The notes: generated from the sequence alone by a model not told the origin. A stretch of DNA of 64,000 bases from Alteribacillus sp. YIM 98480 (GCF_009765375.1 NZ_VTOK01000019.1:20887-84886), one strand, 5' to 3'; positions 42,704 through 52,305 are shown, counted from the first letter of the stretch. Translations and numbers: made by a program.

Positions 42704-43915
42704 ATGCCCTCATTTATTTCTGAAAAAAAATTGTCTCATTCTTCTCATTTTTTTCTTATTCTAGGCATTATTTTTGTGGCTTTTAACTTAAGACCAGCCA
42801 TTACCTCAGTTGGCCCACTGATTCCTATTATTAGAGAGAGCACCGGCATGTCCAACAGCATGGCTGGTTCTTTAACTACTATTCCTCTTTTATCATTTGC
42901 GATTTTTTCCCTGCTCGCCCCAAAACTTGGTCTTCGTTTTGGCAATCATCTTTCTATTTTTTTTGCTCTTATCATTTTGGGAACTGGCATTCTTATGCGC
43001 TCCACAGGTGTAATCGCTGCCATTTTCATAGGCACCGCTTTAGCTGGAGTCGGAATTGCCATTTGTAATGTCCTGCTTCCCGGGGTTGTTAAGTTTAGTT
43101 TTCCAAAAAAAGTAGGATTAATGACCAGTATTTATACAGTGTGTATGGGGAGCTTTGCCAGTATTGGTTCCGGTGTCAGTATACCCCTATCTGAAACTCT
43201 CGGCCTTGGCTGGGAAAAAGCGTTAGGAGTGTGGGCTGTCCTTACTGTGCTTGCTTTAATTGCATGGACCCCTCAAATCAGAGGAAAGAAAGAAGCAAAG
43301 AAGCCAGTCAAAGAGAATAAGACGTCTTTCTCTCAATCTATCTGGTCATCTACTCTGGCTTGGAACGTAACCTTATTCATGGGGATGCAATCCTTTTTGT
43401 TTTATTGTTTAATCACGTGGATTCCTGATGTACTGCAGGAATTAGGAATGAGTTTGTCCGCAGCAGGCTGGATGCTGTTTCTTCTTCAATTAGTAGGGAT
43501 TCCATTCAGCTTTGCAGCTCCTATCCTGGCGGACAAACTAAGCAATCAAAAACCTATTGTTACAGCAATTTGCACGTTGTATTTTTTGGGTTTTACAGGC
43601 CTGTTGTTTATCCCTAACATCGTCGTTATTACTATTAGCGTATTATTTTTAGGAGTTGCACAGGGAGGAGCCATCAGCTTGGCTTTAACCTTGCTGAGTC
43701 TTCGAGCAGCCAATGCCCGCCACGCCTCCTTACTTTCCGGCATGGCGCAATCCTTTGGTTACTTGCTGGCAGCAGTCGGTCCTGTGTTCATGGGATTTTT
43801 GTACGATACCTTTCATACATGGCAGCCATTTCTCATCGTCTTATCTGTTGTCGCCGTCTTTATTTTATGGTTTGGCTTAAAAGCAGCCGAAGATAGATAT
43901 GTGCTGCCAGAATAA
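42704..43915 (+). CDS. MFS transporter, CynX/NimT family
   Basis: 403 residues from the ATG at 42704, preceded by AAAAAGGA at 8 bases; earlier in-frame ATGs lack a site. About twelve membrane helices. Family marks: FNLRPAITSVGPLIP near the N-terminus and LPGVVKFSFPKKVGLMTSIYTVCMG in the middle. These carriers are annotated for cyanate, 2-nitroimidazole or amino-acid-like compounds; the real substrate is unknown. Confidence 0.88.
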   Translation: MPSFISEKKLSHSSHFFLILGIIFVAFNLRPAITSVGPLIPIIRESTGMSNSMAGSLTTIPLLSFAIFSLLAPKLGLRFGNHLSIFFALIILGTGILMRSTGVIAAIFIGTALAGVGIAICNVLLPGVVKFSFPKKVGLMTSIYTVCMGSFASIGSGVSIPLSETLGLGWEKALGVWAVLTVLALIAWTPQIRGKKEAKKPVKENKTSFSQSIWSSTLAWNVTLFMGMQSFLFYCLITWIPDVLQELGMSLSAAGWMLFLLQLVGIPFSFAAPILADKLSNQKPIVTAICTLYFLGFTGLLFIPNIVVITISVLFLGVAQGGAISLALTLLSLRAANARHASLLSGMAQSFGYLLAAVGPVFMGFLYDTFHTWQPFLIVLSVVAVFILWFGLKAAEDRYVLPE

Positions 43916-43928
43916 ACAATAAAATTAA

Positions 43929-44071
43929 ATAAGAAAAGCGCAAGCGACAAATCCTGGAGGGTCAGCATATGGAAAGCGGATCTTTGCTTTCCATTGACGA
44001 ACCGAAGGAATCTCGAGCGAGTAGGCGCTTGCGCTAGACATGTAAAACACCAAATATTTATAATTTCTTAT
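43929..44071. repeat. Dispersed MITE-like repeat, family A copy 3
   Basis: Starts ATAAGAAAAGCGCAAGCG and ends TTTATAATTTCTTAT, so its ends are inverted repeats. GCGCAAGCG pairs with CGCTTGCGC near the right end, and ATGGAAAGC with GCTTTCCAT inside, so the middle folds into nested hairpins. The inner sequence differs from copies 1 and 2. Confidence 0.8.
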
Positions 44072-44108
44072 CTTTTTAAAAAAAATACTCCCCATTCGTG
44101 TTTAGCTT

Positions 44109-46850
44109 CTACCCTTTAAAACCGCTTATATATTTAGCATAATGTAATGGATTCAAGAAAACCCGTTCTATCACGTCTTTGTCATAAGACTTGTAGAGAG
44201 AGTTATATCCAGGTTTTGCATTACATTCGATAAGCCAAATGTTAAAATTATCGTCTAAGGCAAAATCAATCCCTAACTCCCCAAAATCTCCATATGCATT
44301 TTCCATACATTCATAAGTGGTTAACAAAAACGCATCTATCTTAATTTTTAATTGACAAATATCTATATTCCTCTCGGATGAGAGTTTTTCAAAAAAGTCC
44401 TCGAATCGATATACCCTGGATCCTGTTCTAGTACTTGTTAATGGTGCATTCTTTTTCCCGACCCTAACCGGATACGACGTAATATCAATCTTTCCTTCCT
44501 TGTTTCTCTGTACAGTCCCTCGCATATCAACTGGACAATCTCGGATCTTTAATACATTTATTGCTTCTTGAATAATAAACTTTTTCCTATCATACAGTTG
44601 CTCAAATATTTTAACTAATTCTTTTATATCACTAACAGTACTTTCAACAATTCTGTCACTGATATAGCTATACTTATATTTATTCTTTGAAAGCTTTATC
44701 ACCCGCATGACACCTTTTCCGTTATTACCATAACAATCTTTCATATATAACGCATTGCTTATTTTAAACATTTCTCTTAAATCTTTATATTTTCTATAAC
44801 ACATCGTTTTAGGTATAAAATGGCGTATTTCCTTATATCTGGTTAATTTCTGATGTAAATCCCATTTATCAAATGTGTACCTCGTGTTTAACTTTTTTAA
44901 TGAATTTGATTTTTCCAATTGTTCTCGAATAAAATCTGATTTTGTTTGCTGCTGCGGCAGCACACCTCCTCCACGATCATAAAAAACATCAGGCAATGGA
45001 AACTGGGATGTCTCCCAATATCGCTTCTCCGTATTGAAATACGTTCCCAGTATTTTTTGTCTCATAAAATCAACATCATGTATCGAGAAAAAGTATAATA
45101 TTGTTCCAGCCTTTTTATTTGCTTCTACTAATTTCAACTGTCTGAACATTGGATTTTGATTTCTTAATTTCCGTATCACACCACTACTTAAAAAGACTCC
45201 TATAACAGGCCCTAAACATAACTGATTTTCATTAATTCTCAACGAAAATTTACTGCCTTCTTGAAGCCAACTCATTTTTTTAAAGAGTAGTTTAGGAATG
45301 TATACTTTTTCTTTAGTCTCATTTGCAATACAAGAAACGTTCAATGACATAGTCCCTGCGTTGAAACTGATATTAGAGGAATCTTCTAGCTTTTCATAAA
45401 TGTGTTTAGGTAATGTAACCTCAGTGGTATCACCTTTTTTATCCATCGTTTGCTGTAAAGTAACAGACCAAGCATTCTTAGTTAACGTTCCATTTTTTTT
45501 ACAACTTAAAAACTTAGCATAATGTATAACATTGATAAACTGCGATCCAATCTCGTCTGTATCATCTACTCCTGGTACAGAATCTTTATCAGGTTTAGAA
45601 TTTGCTTCAATAAACCAAAGTCCTCCTTCTGCATCAATTGCCATGTCCATTCCTAGTTCACCAAGAGTACCGAACTCTTTTTCGATATAAGCTGCAATTT
45701 TTATCGTTTTGTTATAAATTTCTTGTTCCGTTGGAATAGCATAATTATTTAAACGGTTTAATAGATCATAATAGTCCCTATAATTAACGACTTTTCCTCC
45801 AGTACTTTCATTGGTAATAGAATAATTCTCTTGTGCCAATCGTATTTGACAATGATCAGCTTTCCATTTTCCTTTATCATTTTTCTGAATCAGAACTCTT
45901 AAATCCATTTTCTTACTATTAAGTTTTATCAAAGGTATCCCCTGTTGAATAATAAAAGGTTTGTCACCAACAAAGGAATCAATATGACTCTTTAAATCTG
46001 AATCATTTTTCACAAAAATTTTTTGTATATCTTTATTGTAAAAATTAAGAATATAGCCTTTATCTCTCTTTTCAATCGACATTACTTCTATGCCACGGCT
46101 TCCATAATAAGATTTCAAAAACACATGCTGGTACTTTTCTAACATGTATACTACCTTATCAAATGTTTTGTAAGTAATTGTATGAGGCAAGTACTGCTTA
46201 ACTTCATTGTACTTGTGTAAAAGCTTATGGACTTTCCATTTCCCTAAATAATCACAATTATTAATAAACTTAATGTTAGGATGCGTTATAAATTGGTCAC
46301 GAATATGTTTAACCAATGGCTTTTCCTCTCGCTCGAAACCAACACCGCGATCATAAATTACATTAGGAAGAGGTAACCAGTAATCCAGCCACTTCCCCCA
46401 TCTCGGTGCATAAATATGTCCCTTAACCTTGTTTTCAAACCACTTTATATTATTAATGGAGAAATAGTATAATAGACAACCCTCTTGTATACCTGCTTCC
46501 ATCTGTTTTTGGAAACTTAAAGGAATTTCTCCTTTTGAAATATGTTTCATATACCTCGTATTAACAAACACACCAACTACAGGGCCCAGATAAATATTTG
46601 TTTTTTCTTCCTCTACCCATATATTAAGATTTAGATCACTTAATAATAATAGGTTTTGAAAGATCTCATGTGGAACGTACATATATTGAGTATCTTCTTT
46701 GTGCACTTCTACAAGTACTTGTTCATGTAATGGACCAACGTAAATTGTATAGTAGACTTCCTTCTCTAAACCTAATGAATGAACTATTTTCTCAGGCAAA
46801 TAAACTTTATTACTTCTATTGTTATGAGCTTTTTTCACCTTTATCCTCAT
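44109..46850 (-). CDS. Tandem-duplicated YheC/YheD-like ATP-grasp protein
   Basis: 913 residues, about twice the length of YheD (~450). Two homologous halves can be aligned by eye. First half: VYLPEKIVHSLGL, LGPVVGVFV, LPNVIYDRGVG, WKVHKLLHKY, KKMDLRVLIQKN and GELGMDMAIDAEGGLWFIEANSKP. Second half: TLPKHIYEKL, LGPVIGVFLSS, LPDVFYDRGGG, WDLHQKLTRY, VDMRGTVQRN and GELGIDFALDDNFNIWLIECNAKPG. Both keep the ATP-grasp metal residues (D...E-x-N), so both may be active. B. subtilis YheC and YheD are spore-coat-associated proteins encoded side by side. AGGAGG precedes the ATG. No frameshift seen. Confidence 0.85.
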   Translation of the reverse strand: MRIKVKKAHNNRSNKVYLPEKIVHSLGLEKEVYYTIYVGPLHEQVLVEVHKEDTQYMYVPHEIFQNLLLLSDLNLNIWVEEEKTNIYLGPVVGVFVNTRYMKHISKGEIPLSFQKQMEAGIQEGCLLYYFSINNIKWFENKVKGHIYAPRWGKWLDYWLPLPNVIYDRGVGFEREEKPLVKHIRDQFITHPNIKFINNCDYLGKWKVHKLLHKYNEVKQYLPHTITYKTFDKVVYMLEKYQHVFLKSYYGSRGIEVMSIEKRDKGYILNFYNKDIQKIFVKNDSDLKSHIDSFVGDKPFIIQQGIPLIKLNSKKMDLRVLIQKNDKGKWKADHCQIRLAQENYSITNESTGGKVVNYRDYYDLLNRLNNYAIPTEQEIYNKTIKIAAYIEKEFGTLGELGMDMAIDAEGGLWFIEANSKPDKDSVPGVDDTDEIGSQFINVIHYAKFLSCKKNGTLTKNAWSVTLQQTMDKKGDTTEVTLPKHIYEKLEDSSNISFNAGTMSLNVSCIANETKEKVYIPKLLFKKMSWLQEGSKFSLRINENQLCLGPVIGVFLSSGVIRKLRNQNPMFRQLKLVEANKKAGTILYFFSIHDVDFMRQKILGTYFNTEKRYWETSQFPLPDVFYDRGGGVLPQQQTKSDFIREQLEKSNSLKKLNTRYTFDKWDLHQKLTRYKEIRHFIPKTMCYRKYKDLREMFKISNALYMKDCYGNNGKGVMRVIKLSKNKYKYSYISDRIVESTVSDIKELVKIFEQLYDRKKFIIQEAINVLKIRDCPVDMRGTVQRNKEGKIDITSYPVRVGKKNAPLTSTRTGSRVYRFEDFFEKLSSERNIDICQLKIKIDAFLLTTYECMENAYGDFGELGIDFALDDNFNIWLIECNAKPGYNSLYKSYDKDVIERVFLNPLHYAKYISGFKG

Positions 46851-47027
46851 TATTGCCTCCTAAATCCAACCGTTTGTGTTTGTCCATATCAGTAAATAGA
46901 AATCAATCTTTTTTATACGAGTCGTTAGACCATCGTCATAAGGCCTTAATACACTTATATATTGTTATTCTGACTAGAGGATTAGTGTTCATAAATCAAC
47001 TAGAAGAAACGATGGAGAACATAGAAA

Positions 47028-47071
47028 AACCCGGATAATCCACACTTTTATACGTGTCAATTATCCGGGTT
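47028..47071 (-). terminator. Terminator of the thiamine salvage operon
   Basis: AACCCGGATAAT and ATTATCCGGGTT form a perfect 12-bp stem with an inner ACAC/GTGT pair. On the minus strand TTTTTCTATG follows, so it ends the tenA transcript. Confidence 0.85.
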
Positions 47072-47106
47072 ATAAGAGGCCGTTCCAACCCTTCTTTATA
47101 TCCGTA

Positions 47107-47778
47107 TTAGTCAGTAAGCCACATCTCCCCTTTGTACGCCATGTCCCAAAACATATATTCAAACCGCGTCGTGTTTAAGAAAATTTCCTCTAAGTGCTTT
47201 AGCTCATGCTCCGGTTTTCCATCTGCCAGCCGGTCAAGCATGTTGATCGTCCATTGGGTTAACTCCTGAAATTCGTTGTCAGCATACATGTTTATCCATT
47301 CGCCGTAAAATTCATGGCCACTTGCTCCAGGAATCTGAGAAAGAGATTTTCCGATTTCCGCATAACTCCACATACATGGCAAAAGGCTCGCAACCAGTTC
47401 GGCAAGACCGCCGTTTTGCCCGACTGCCAGCATATAATGGGTGTAAGACACGGTCACTGCCGCCGGTTTGGCGTTTTCTAATTCCTCTTCACTGATATCA
47501 AACTTTTTGGCATACTGGCGGTGAAGATCCATTTCAGTGTTTAAAGTAGAATCCAAGAGTTTTGCGAATTCACCCATCGTTTTCACGTCGGAAGCTTTTG
47601 CTGCACCGATCGCAAACAGTTTAGAGTATTCAATTAAGTACAAATAATCCTGAATCATAAAATAACGAAATTTTTCTTTATCAAGTGTTCCATCCCCCAT
47701 TCCTTGTACAAACGGATGGTTATGATTCTTTTCCCAAATCGGTTTGACATTATCATATAGCCGTTCGCTAAATACCAT
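47107..47778 (-). CDS. tenA: Aminopyrimidine aminohydrolase (thiaminase II)
   Basis: 223 residues. The nucleophile is Cys135 (SLLPCMWSY), the same position as in B. subtilis TenA, and Glu207 in RFEYMFWDMA is the acid. It converts aminomethyl-pyrimidine to HMP for thiamine synthesis. Last gene of the riboswitch-controlled operon; overlaps the ribosome binding site with the ylmB end. Confidence 0.93.
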   Translation of the reverse strand: MVFSERLYDNVKPIWEKNHNHPFVQGMGDGTLDKEKFRYFMIQDYLYLIEYSKLFAIGAAKASDVKTMGEFAKLLDSTLNTEMDLHRQYAKKFDISEEELENAKPAAVTVSYTHYMLAVGQNGGLAELVASLLPCMWSYAEIGKSLSQIPGASGHEFYGEWINMYADNEFQELTQWTINMLDRLADGKPEHELKHLEEIFLNTTRFEYMFWDMAYKGEMWLTD

Positions 47779-47779
47779 A

Positions 47780-49066
47780 TTAATCCTCCTCCCTTTCTGT
47801 CGAGCACCAGTTATAAATGAGTGACATCATTACTTTTGTGAATTGAACAAGCTGATCAATAGAGACTGATTCGTTCACCGCGTGAGCATTTTGAAGATCC
47901 CCCGGGCCATAAATTAAGGTCGGGATGCCTGCATCACCCAGCCAGCCTCCATCTGTAACGGTTGGAGACATGCTGATTGGCGCTTTTTCACCAAATATGT
48001 CTTGATGTGCTGTTTGCAATACTTTTGTTCCTTTACCACTTTCCTCGATATCTAAAGAAGGAAAAATTTCGCCGCGGTCTTCAATCATCGACAACCCTCC
48101 CCATTCAAATAATGGAGGGTTTTCTCGCAGCCAAAGGTCCGCATCAGCTACACGGCGAATATGGTCTTCGACTTCTTTTGCTACCGTGTCATGATCTTCG
48201 TCTGGATAAAAGTGGACAGTAATCCAAAGGCGGCATTCATCTGCAACAAAAGCGGCGTGGCGTCCCCCTTCTATGACTGCTGGATTTATGGTGTTCATCC
48301 CAGCCGGAAAACCAGGGTAAGATTTTGTAACAGCCCAGTGTTTTTCCAGCTCTTGCAGCCCTTCTATGATTTTCGTCATTTTCTCAATAGCACTTGCCCC
48401 TTTCACACCGCCTCCAGCATGAATCATATTTCGGCGAGTAGCATCATGATACGTTTGCGGACTTTTCACCGTAATCCAGCCGGTGATGACACCGCCCTGG
48501 CCTTGAATATTCAAGTCACTCGTATCCACCACCACGGCTAAGTCGGCACTATACCCTCGTTTGCAGCATTCCAGCGTCCCTGCTTCTCCAACTTCTTCTC
48601 CTATAACGGATTGAAAAATAAGATCTCCGGGCAGGCTTATGCCTTGTTCTTGCAGCAGTTTTACCGCAAATAGCGCTCCAGCAAGACCGCCTTTCATATC
48701 CGCTGTTCCGCGGCCGTAAAGTCTGCCGTCTACTGCCACTGGCTCAAATGGCCCGTATTTCCATGTTTCATTTTCTTTATCGACCTCTGCGACATCCATA
48801 TGTCCGTTAATAATAAGGCTTTGATGTTTTTCAGGATCTACTCCTTTCCAGGTCCCGACTACGTTAGGATCACCGGGATATACATCCCAAACGTCTGTCT
48901 CAAAGTCCATGTCTTGTAAAAATTGCTCGATAAATTGCTGCGCTTCTTCTGTGTTTCTTGCTGGCGGGCTCGGTGTTTGAAAACGCACCAATTGTTGTAC
49001 AAGGGACACTAGTTCTTCCTGTCTTTCTTCCACCTGTTTGCACAATGGCTGGAGTTTCTTTTCCAC
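47780..49066 (-). CDS. ylmB: N-formyl-4-amino-5-aminomethyl-2-methylpyrimidine deformylase
   Basis: 428 residues from a GTG at 49066, which has GGGGTGG 7 bases upstream; the ATG at 49084 is less well placed. M20/ArgE-family metalloprotein with zinc ligands in INGHMDVAEV, YGRGTADMKGG and SVIGEEVGEAGT, and the C-terminal HAVNESV histidine. In bacilli, YlmB removes the formyl group from imported formylaminopyrimidine, feeding TenA. The placement between thiY and tenA supports that over amino-acid deacylation. Confidence 0.9.
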   Translation of the reverse strand: MEKKLQPLCKQVEERQEELVSLVQQLVRFQTPSPPARNTEEAQQFIEQFLQDMDFETDVWDVYPGDPNVVGTWKGVDPEKHQSLIINGHMDVAEVDKENETWKYGPFEPVAVDGRLYGRGTADMKGGLAGALFAVKLLQEQGISLPGDLIFQSVIGEEVGEAGTLECCKRGYSADLAVVVDTSDLNIQGQGGVITGWITVKSPQTYHDATRRNMIHAGGGVKGASAIEKMTKIIEGLQELEKHWAVTKSYPGFPAGMNTINPAVIEGGRHAAFVADECRLWITVHFYPDEDHDTVAKEVEDHIRRVADADLWLRENPPLFEWGGLSMIEDRGEIFPSLDIEESGKGTKVLQTAHQDIFGEKAPISMSPTVTDGGWLGDAGIPTLIYGPGDLQNAHAVNESVSIDQLVQFTKVMMSLIYNWCSTEREED

Positions 49067-49088
49067 GTTAGATCCACCCCGCATTCTT

Positions 49089-50138
49089 TTATTCTTCTAG
49101 ATTTGTAAAAATATCTTCTGTATCCGGTGTTTCTTCAATATATCCCGTCTCATTCAACCATTCCATCGTTTCTTCCCAGGACTCGGCACTTTGGCTTCCA
49201 AAAGATTCTTCTTCTGTTTCCATTTTGTCTAACAATACATCAAGGCTTTCTTCTTCTACTTCTCGTTCTAGAGGAAAATTCTCCTGGTCCTGATGGTCAA
49301 GCAAGATGTTTAGACTCTCATCTGGGTTTTCTTTCATAAATTCATAGCCCTTTTTAGCTGCTGCCCAGAACGAACGGATTTTTTCTACGTTGTTATCGAT
49401 ATTTTCTTCATTAGTAACCATAACGAGTTCATAAAATGAAGGAACTCCATAATCAACCGGGTTCAGATAATCAACCTCATGTCCATCGTGTTCAAGAACC
49501 GGTACTTCGTGGTTAATATAAGCTCCTACCACAGCATCTGTTCTTTCCGTAACAATGGCTGAATTAAGCTCAAAGCCAATATCAATCAGCTCTACATTGT
49601 CAAAGTTACCACCGTCTGCTTCTACCATTGTTTCAAGAATTGGTTCATTAACAGGAATACCCGGATAGCCGACTTTTTTCCCTTCTAGATCTTGAGGAGA
49701 GTCAATGTCAGCATCTTCTAAGTGGACAACGTGGTTTAACGGCGATCGTACGATAGCAGCAACGGAAACGACCGGCACCCCTTCATTTCGTGCTGTGATA
49801 ACATCCGGCTGATAAGTAATTCCCAAATCTACTTCGCCTGTTGCAGCCATGTTTAGAGGATCCGTTGGGTTTGTCGGAAACTGAATGTTTACATCAAGGC
49901 CTTCTTCTTCAAAGTATCCTTTTTCTTGTGCCGTATATAAGTAGCTATGTACAGCATTGGGATACCAATCCAGCATGATGTCTACTTCTTGCAGTTCTTC
50001 CTCTGATCCTTCACCCCCTGCTTGATTGTCCTCATCATTATTTTCATCCGCATTACATGCTCCAAGCGCAGTGATTGAAAATGCTAACATCCATGCTAAA
50101 TTTTTCCGTTTGTTTGCCTTCCACCATCTTTTGTTCAT
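49089..50138 (-). CDS. thiY: Formylaminopyrimidine-binding lipoprotein (NMT1/THI5-like)
   Basis: 349 residues. Lipobox LGAC after WMLAFSITA, then an acidic linker. The NMT1 domain begins DIMLDWYPNAVHSYLY and has NPTDPLNMAATGEVDLGITYQPDV. It delivers pyrimidine precursors to ThiX. Start overlaps thiX stop by four bases. The DWYPNAVH segment is characteristic of thiamine-pyrimidine binding proteins. Confidence 0.92.
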   Translation of the reverse strand: MNKRWWKANKRKNLAWMLAFSITALGACNADENNDEDNQAGGEGSEEELQEVDIMLDWYPNAVHSYLYTAQEKGYFEEEGLDVNIQFPTNPTDPLNMAATGEVDLGITYQPDVITARNEGVPVVSVAAIVRSPLNHVVHLEDADIDSPQDLEGKKVGYPGIPVNEPILETMVEADGGNFDNVELIDIGFELNSAIVTERTDAVVGAYINHEVPVLEHDGHEVDYLNPVDYGVPSFYELVMVTNEENIDNNVEKIRSFWAAAKKGYEFMKENPDESLNILLDHQDQENFPLEREVEEESLDVLLDKMETEEESFGSQSAESWEETMEWLNETGYIEETPDTEDIFTNLEE

Positions 50139-50905
50139 TCTTTATCACTCCATTTTGTTGTTGTCGTTTTTTCTAAAAGTTTTATAACTAAAAATAATAA
50201 AATGCCTAACAAAGATAAAAGAACAATCGGAGCAAAGACTCCTGCCCCATCCATTTGAGTCATCATGCGGCGGCTAAAGTAGCCAAGCCCTGCGTTTGCC
50301 CCCAGCCATTCTCCAATAGCAGCTCCGATAACACTCATCGTTACCGCAACTTTCATGCCAGAATAAAAATATGGAAGAGCAGACGGCACTTTTACTTTCA
50401 TAAAGATTTGTTTAGAACTCGCTCCCATCGTTTTTAGCAGCTCTTCATATTCCCGGCTCACCGAACGCAATCCATCAAATGTACTGACCGTAATAGGAAA
50501 AAACGTAATTAAAACAGTAACTGCTACTTTACTCCATATGGAATAACCAAACCAAAGGACAAAAATAGGGGCAAGCGCTATAATCGGAATGGTCTGCGAC
50601 GTAATGATAAGCGGGAAAAAACTGCGCTCGATTACCTGGCTTTGGTTCATCCAAACAGCAAGTCCTACTCCCGATACAACAGATATGCCAAGTCCAATAA
50701 GGATAATGTTTAACGTAGCCGGTAAATGGACGAAAAACAATATGTCATGTAATTCCCACAGCTTAAGGAATATCTCTGTTGGGGAGGGCAGAATGTAACT
50801 TTTATCATAAAGCCGCGCGCCAGTTTCCCATAGGATGAAAAGAAGTGCCACAATAATGCCCGAACCCGTGTAAGAAAGCCAGCTGTTTACCTTTTTCTTT
50901 TTCAT
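50135..50905 (-). CDS. thiX: Formylaminopyrimidine ABC permease
   Basis: 256 residues, about six helices. The EAA-like loop is SREYEELLKTMGASSKQIFMKVKVPSALPYFYSG. It is translationally coupled to thiZ (ATGA overlap). With ThiZ and ThiY it forms the pyrimidine importer. Confidence 0.92.
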   Translation of the reverse strand: MKKKKVNSWLSYTGSGIIVALLFILWETGARLYDKSYILPSPTEIFLKLWELHDILFFVHLPATLNIILIGLGISVVSGVGLAVWMNQSQVIERSFFPLIITSQTIPIIALAPIFVLWFGYSIWSKVAVTVLITFFPITVSTFDGLRSVSREYEELLKTMGASSKQIFMKVKVPSALPYFYSGMKVAVTMSVIGAAIGEWLGANAGLGYFSRRMMTQMDGAGVFAPIVLLSLLGILLFLVIKLLEKTTTTKWSDKE

Positions 50906-51696
50906 AGCTGCACCTTTGACGTCATTTTGTTTAGCAGGTCCTGTTTTAATGCCATAAATTCAGGGGCACTGCGGGTGTTTGTATCTCTCGGACGACTTAA
51001 CGAAATGATCACTTCTTCAAGCTTATTCTCGATGGGCGGCTCGGTGAAAAGAAGGACACGATCTGATAAAAACAGCGCCTCTTCTATGTCATGTGTAATA
51101 AAAATCAGCGTTTTCTGCCAGGTGCTCCATTGTTCGAGCAGCCACTCCTGCATAGAAAAACGAGTCATAGAATCAAGAGCGCTAAACGGTTCATCGAGCA
51201 GCAAAATGTCATTCCCGCTCAGCATTGCTCGTAAAAATGACACCCTCTGTCTCATTCCGCCGGATAGTTCGTGGGGATATTTGTGCTCTGTGCCTGCCAG
51301 GCCGAACTTTTCTAAGTGGCTTATTACTTGCTTTCTGGCGTCTTTTTTCCGCACGCCTTTTATTTCTAACGGAAGCACGCCATTTTCTAATACGGTACGC
51401 CAAGGAAGCAGCAAATCATTTTGCGGCATATAGCCTACTTTACCTAGACGATTTTTTTCTTCTTTTTGGTTAATAGAAATGTGCCCTCCCGCAGGATTCT
51501 CGAGCCCCGTCGCCAGCCTGAAAAACGTCGACTTCCCGGAACCGCTCGGTCCAAGCAGGCTGACAAATTCCCCTTTACAGATATCCACGTTTAGCTGTTG
51601 AAAGATAGAAGAAGATTCTTGGCCGTAATGAAAAGAGACTTGTTGAAAGTGCAGTTGAGAACCAGACTTTGGGTTATTATTGTTTGTTTTAACCAT
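50902..51696 (-). CDS. thiZ: Formylaminopyrimidine ABC ATPase
   Basis: 264 residues: Walker A GPSGSGKST, Q-loop GYMPQNDLLLPW, signature LSGGMRQR, Walker B ILLLDEP. The QNDLLLPW motif is common to ATPases of this nitrate/taurine/thiamine-precursor class. The ribosome binding site is weak (AGAAAGAG). First gene of the operon, after a long leader with a riboswitch and tandem repeats. Confidence 0.92.
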   Translation of the reverse strand: MVKTNNNNPKSGSQLHFQQVSFHYGQESSSIFQQLNVDICKGEFVSLLGPSGSGKSTFFRLATGLENPAGGHISINQKEEKNRLGKVGYMPQNDLLLPWRTVLENGVLPLEIKGVRKKDARKQVISHLEKFGLAGTEHKYPHELSGGMRQRVSFLRAMLSGNDILLLDEPFSALDSMTRFSMQEWLLEQWSTWQKTLIFITHDIEEALFLSDRVLLFTEPPIENKLEEVIISLSRPRDTNTRSAPEFMALKQDLLNKMTSKVQL

Positions 51697-51799
51697 AAGG
51701 CAGCCGCTCTTTCTGCCTGGTTGAATACCGACATTTTATATATTCCATGCTCTTTTCGTCCTTTCTTTTCACTAAAAAATAAGGTCCTGTTTTTTTACT

Positions 51800-52270
51800 T
51801 CAGCGCTCTTCGTGTGGGGTTCAGTGCTTCCTTCTCCTTTTTCAGCTCTTCTCTTTTTCCAGCGCTCTCCCCTTGAGATTCAGCTCTTCTCCTCTTTGGT
51901 TCAGCGCTTCTCTTCCTTCTTCCAGCGCTTCCTTCTCCTTTTTCAGCTCTTCTCTTTTTTCCACCGCTCTCCCCTTGAGATTCGGCTCTTCTCCTCTTTG
52001 GTTCAGCGCTTCTCTTCCTTCTTCCAGCGCTTCCTTCTCCTTTTTCAGCTCTTCTCTTTTTTCCACCGCTCTCCCCTTGAGATTCAGCTCTTCTCCTCTT
52101 TGATTCAGCGTTTCTCTTCCTTCTTCCAGCGCTTCCTTCTCCTTTTTCAGCTCTTCTCTTTTTCGAGCGCTCTCCTCTTGGGGTTCAGCTCTTCTCCTCT
52201 TTGATTCAGCTCTTCTTATTCTTTTTCAACGCTTCCCCACTTTTCCAACGCTCTTCCCTCGGGATTCAGT
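51800..52270. repeat. 102-bp tandem repeat built of TTCAGCGCTT-like iterons
   Basis: The higher-order unit begins CCAGCGCTCTCCCCTTGAG at 51859 and recurs at 51961, 52063 and 52164, a period of 102, 102 and 101 bases. Each unit holds five related sub-motifs (TTCAGCTCTTCTC, TTCAGCGCTTCTC, CCAGCGCTTCC and others). Flanks to ~51800 and ~52270 hold more diverged units. 102 is a multiple of three, so the minus strand keeps a 34-codon repeating frame rich in Glu, Lys and Arg, but no ribosome binding site is seen for it. Confidence 0.85.
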
Positions 52271-52280
52271 GATTCCAATA

Positions 52281-52305
52281 AAAAAACCACTCCAGCGAAG
52301 AGTGG
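52281..52305 (-). terminator. Riboswitch-controlled terminator
   Basis: CCACTC and GAGTGG pair around TTCGCTG on the minus strand, followed by TTTTTTT. It is placed ~70 bases after the TPP riboswitch and would stop transcription when thiamine pyrophosphate is bound. Confidence 0.8.

Noticed and set aside
51842..52066. Minus-strand frame of 74 codons in the 102-bp array (Glu/Lys-rich repeats)
   Set aside because: The frame stays open only because the repeat period is a multiple of three. No start with a binding site. Kept as a repeat, not a gene.
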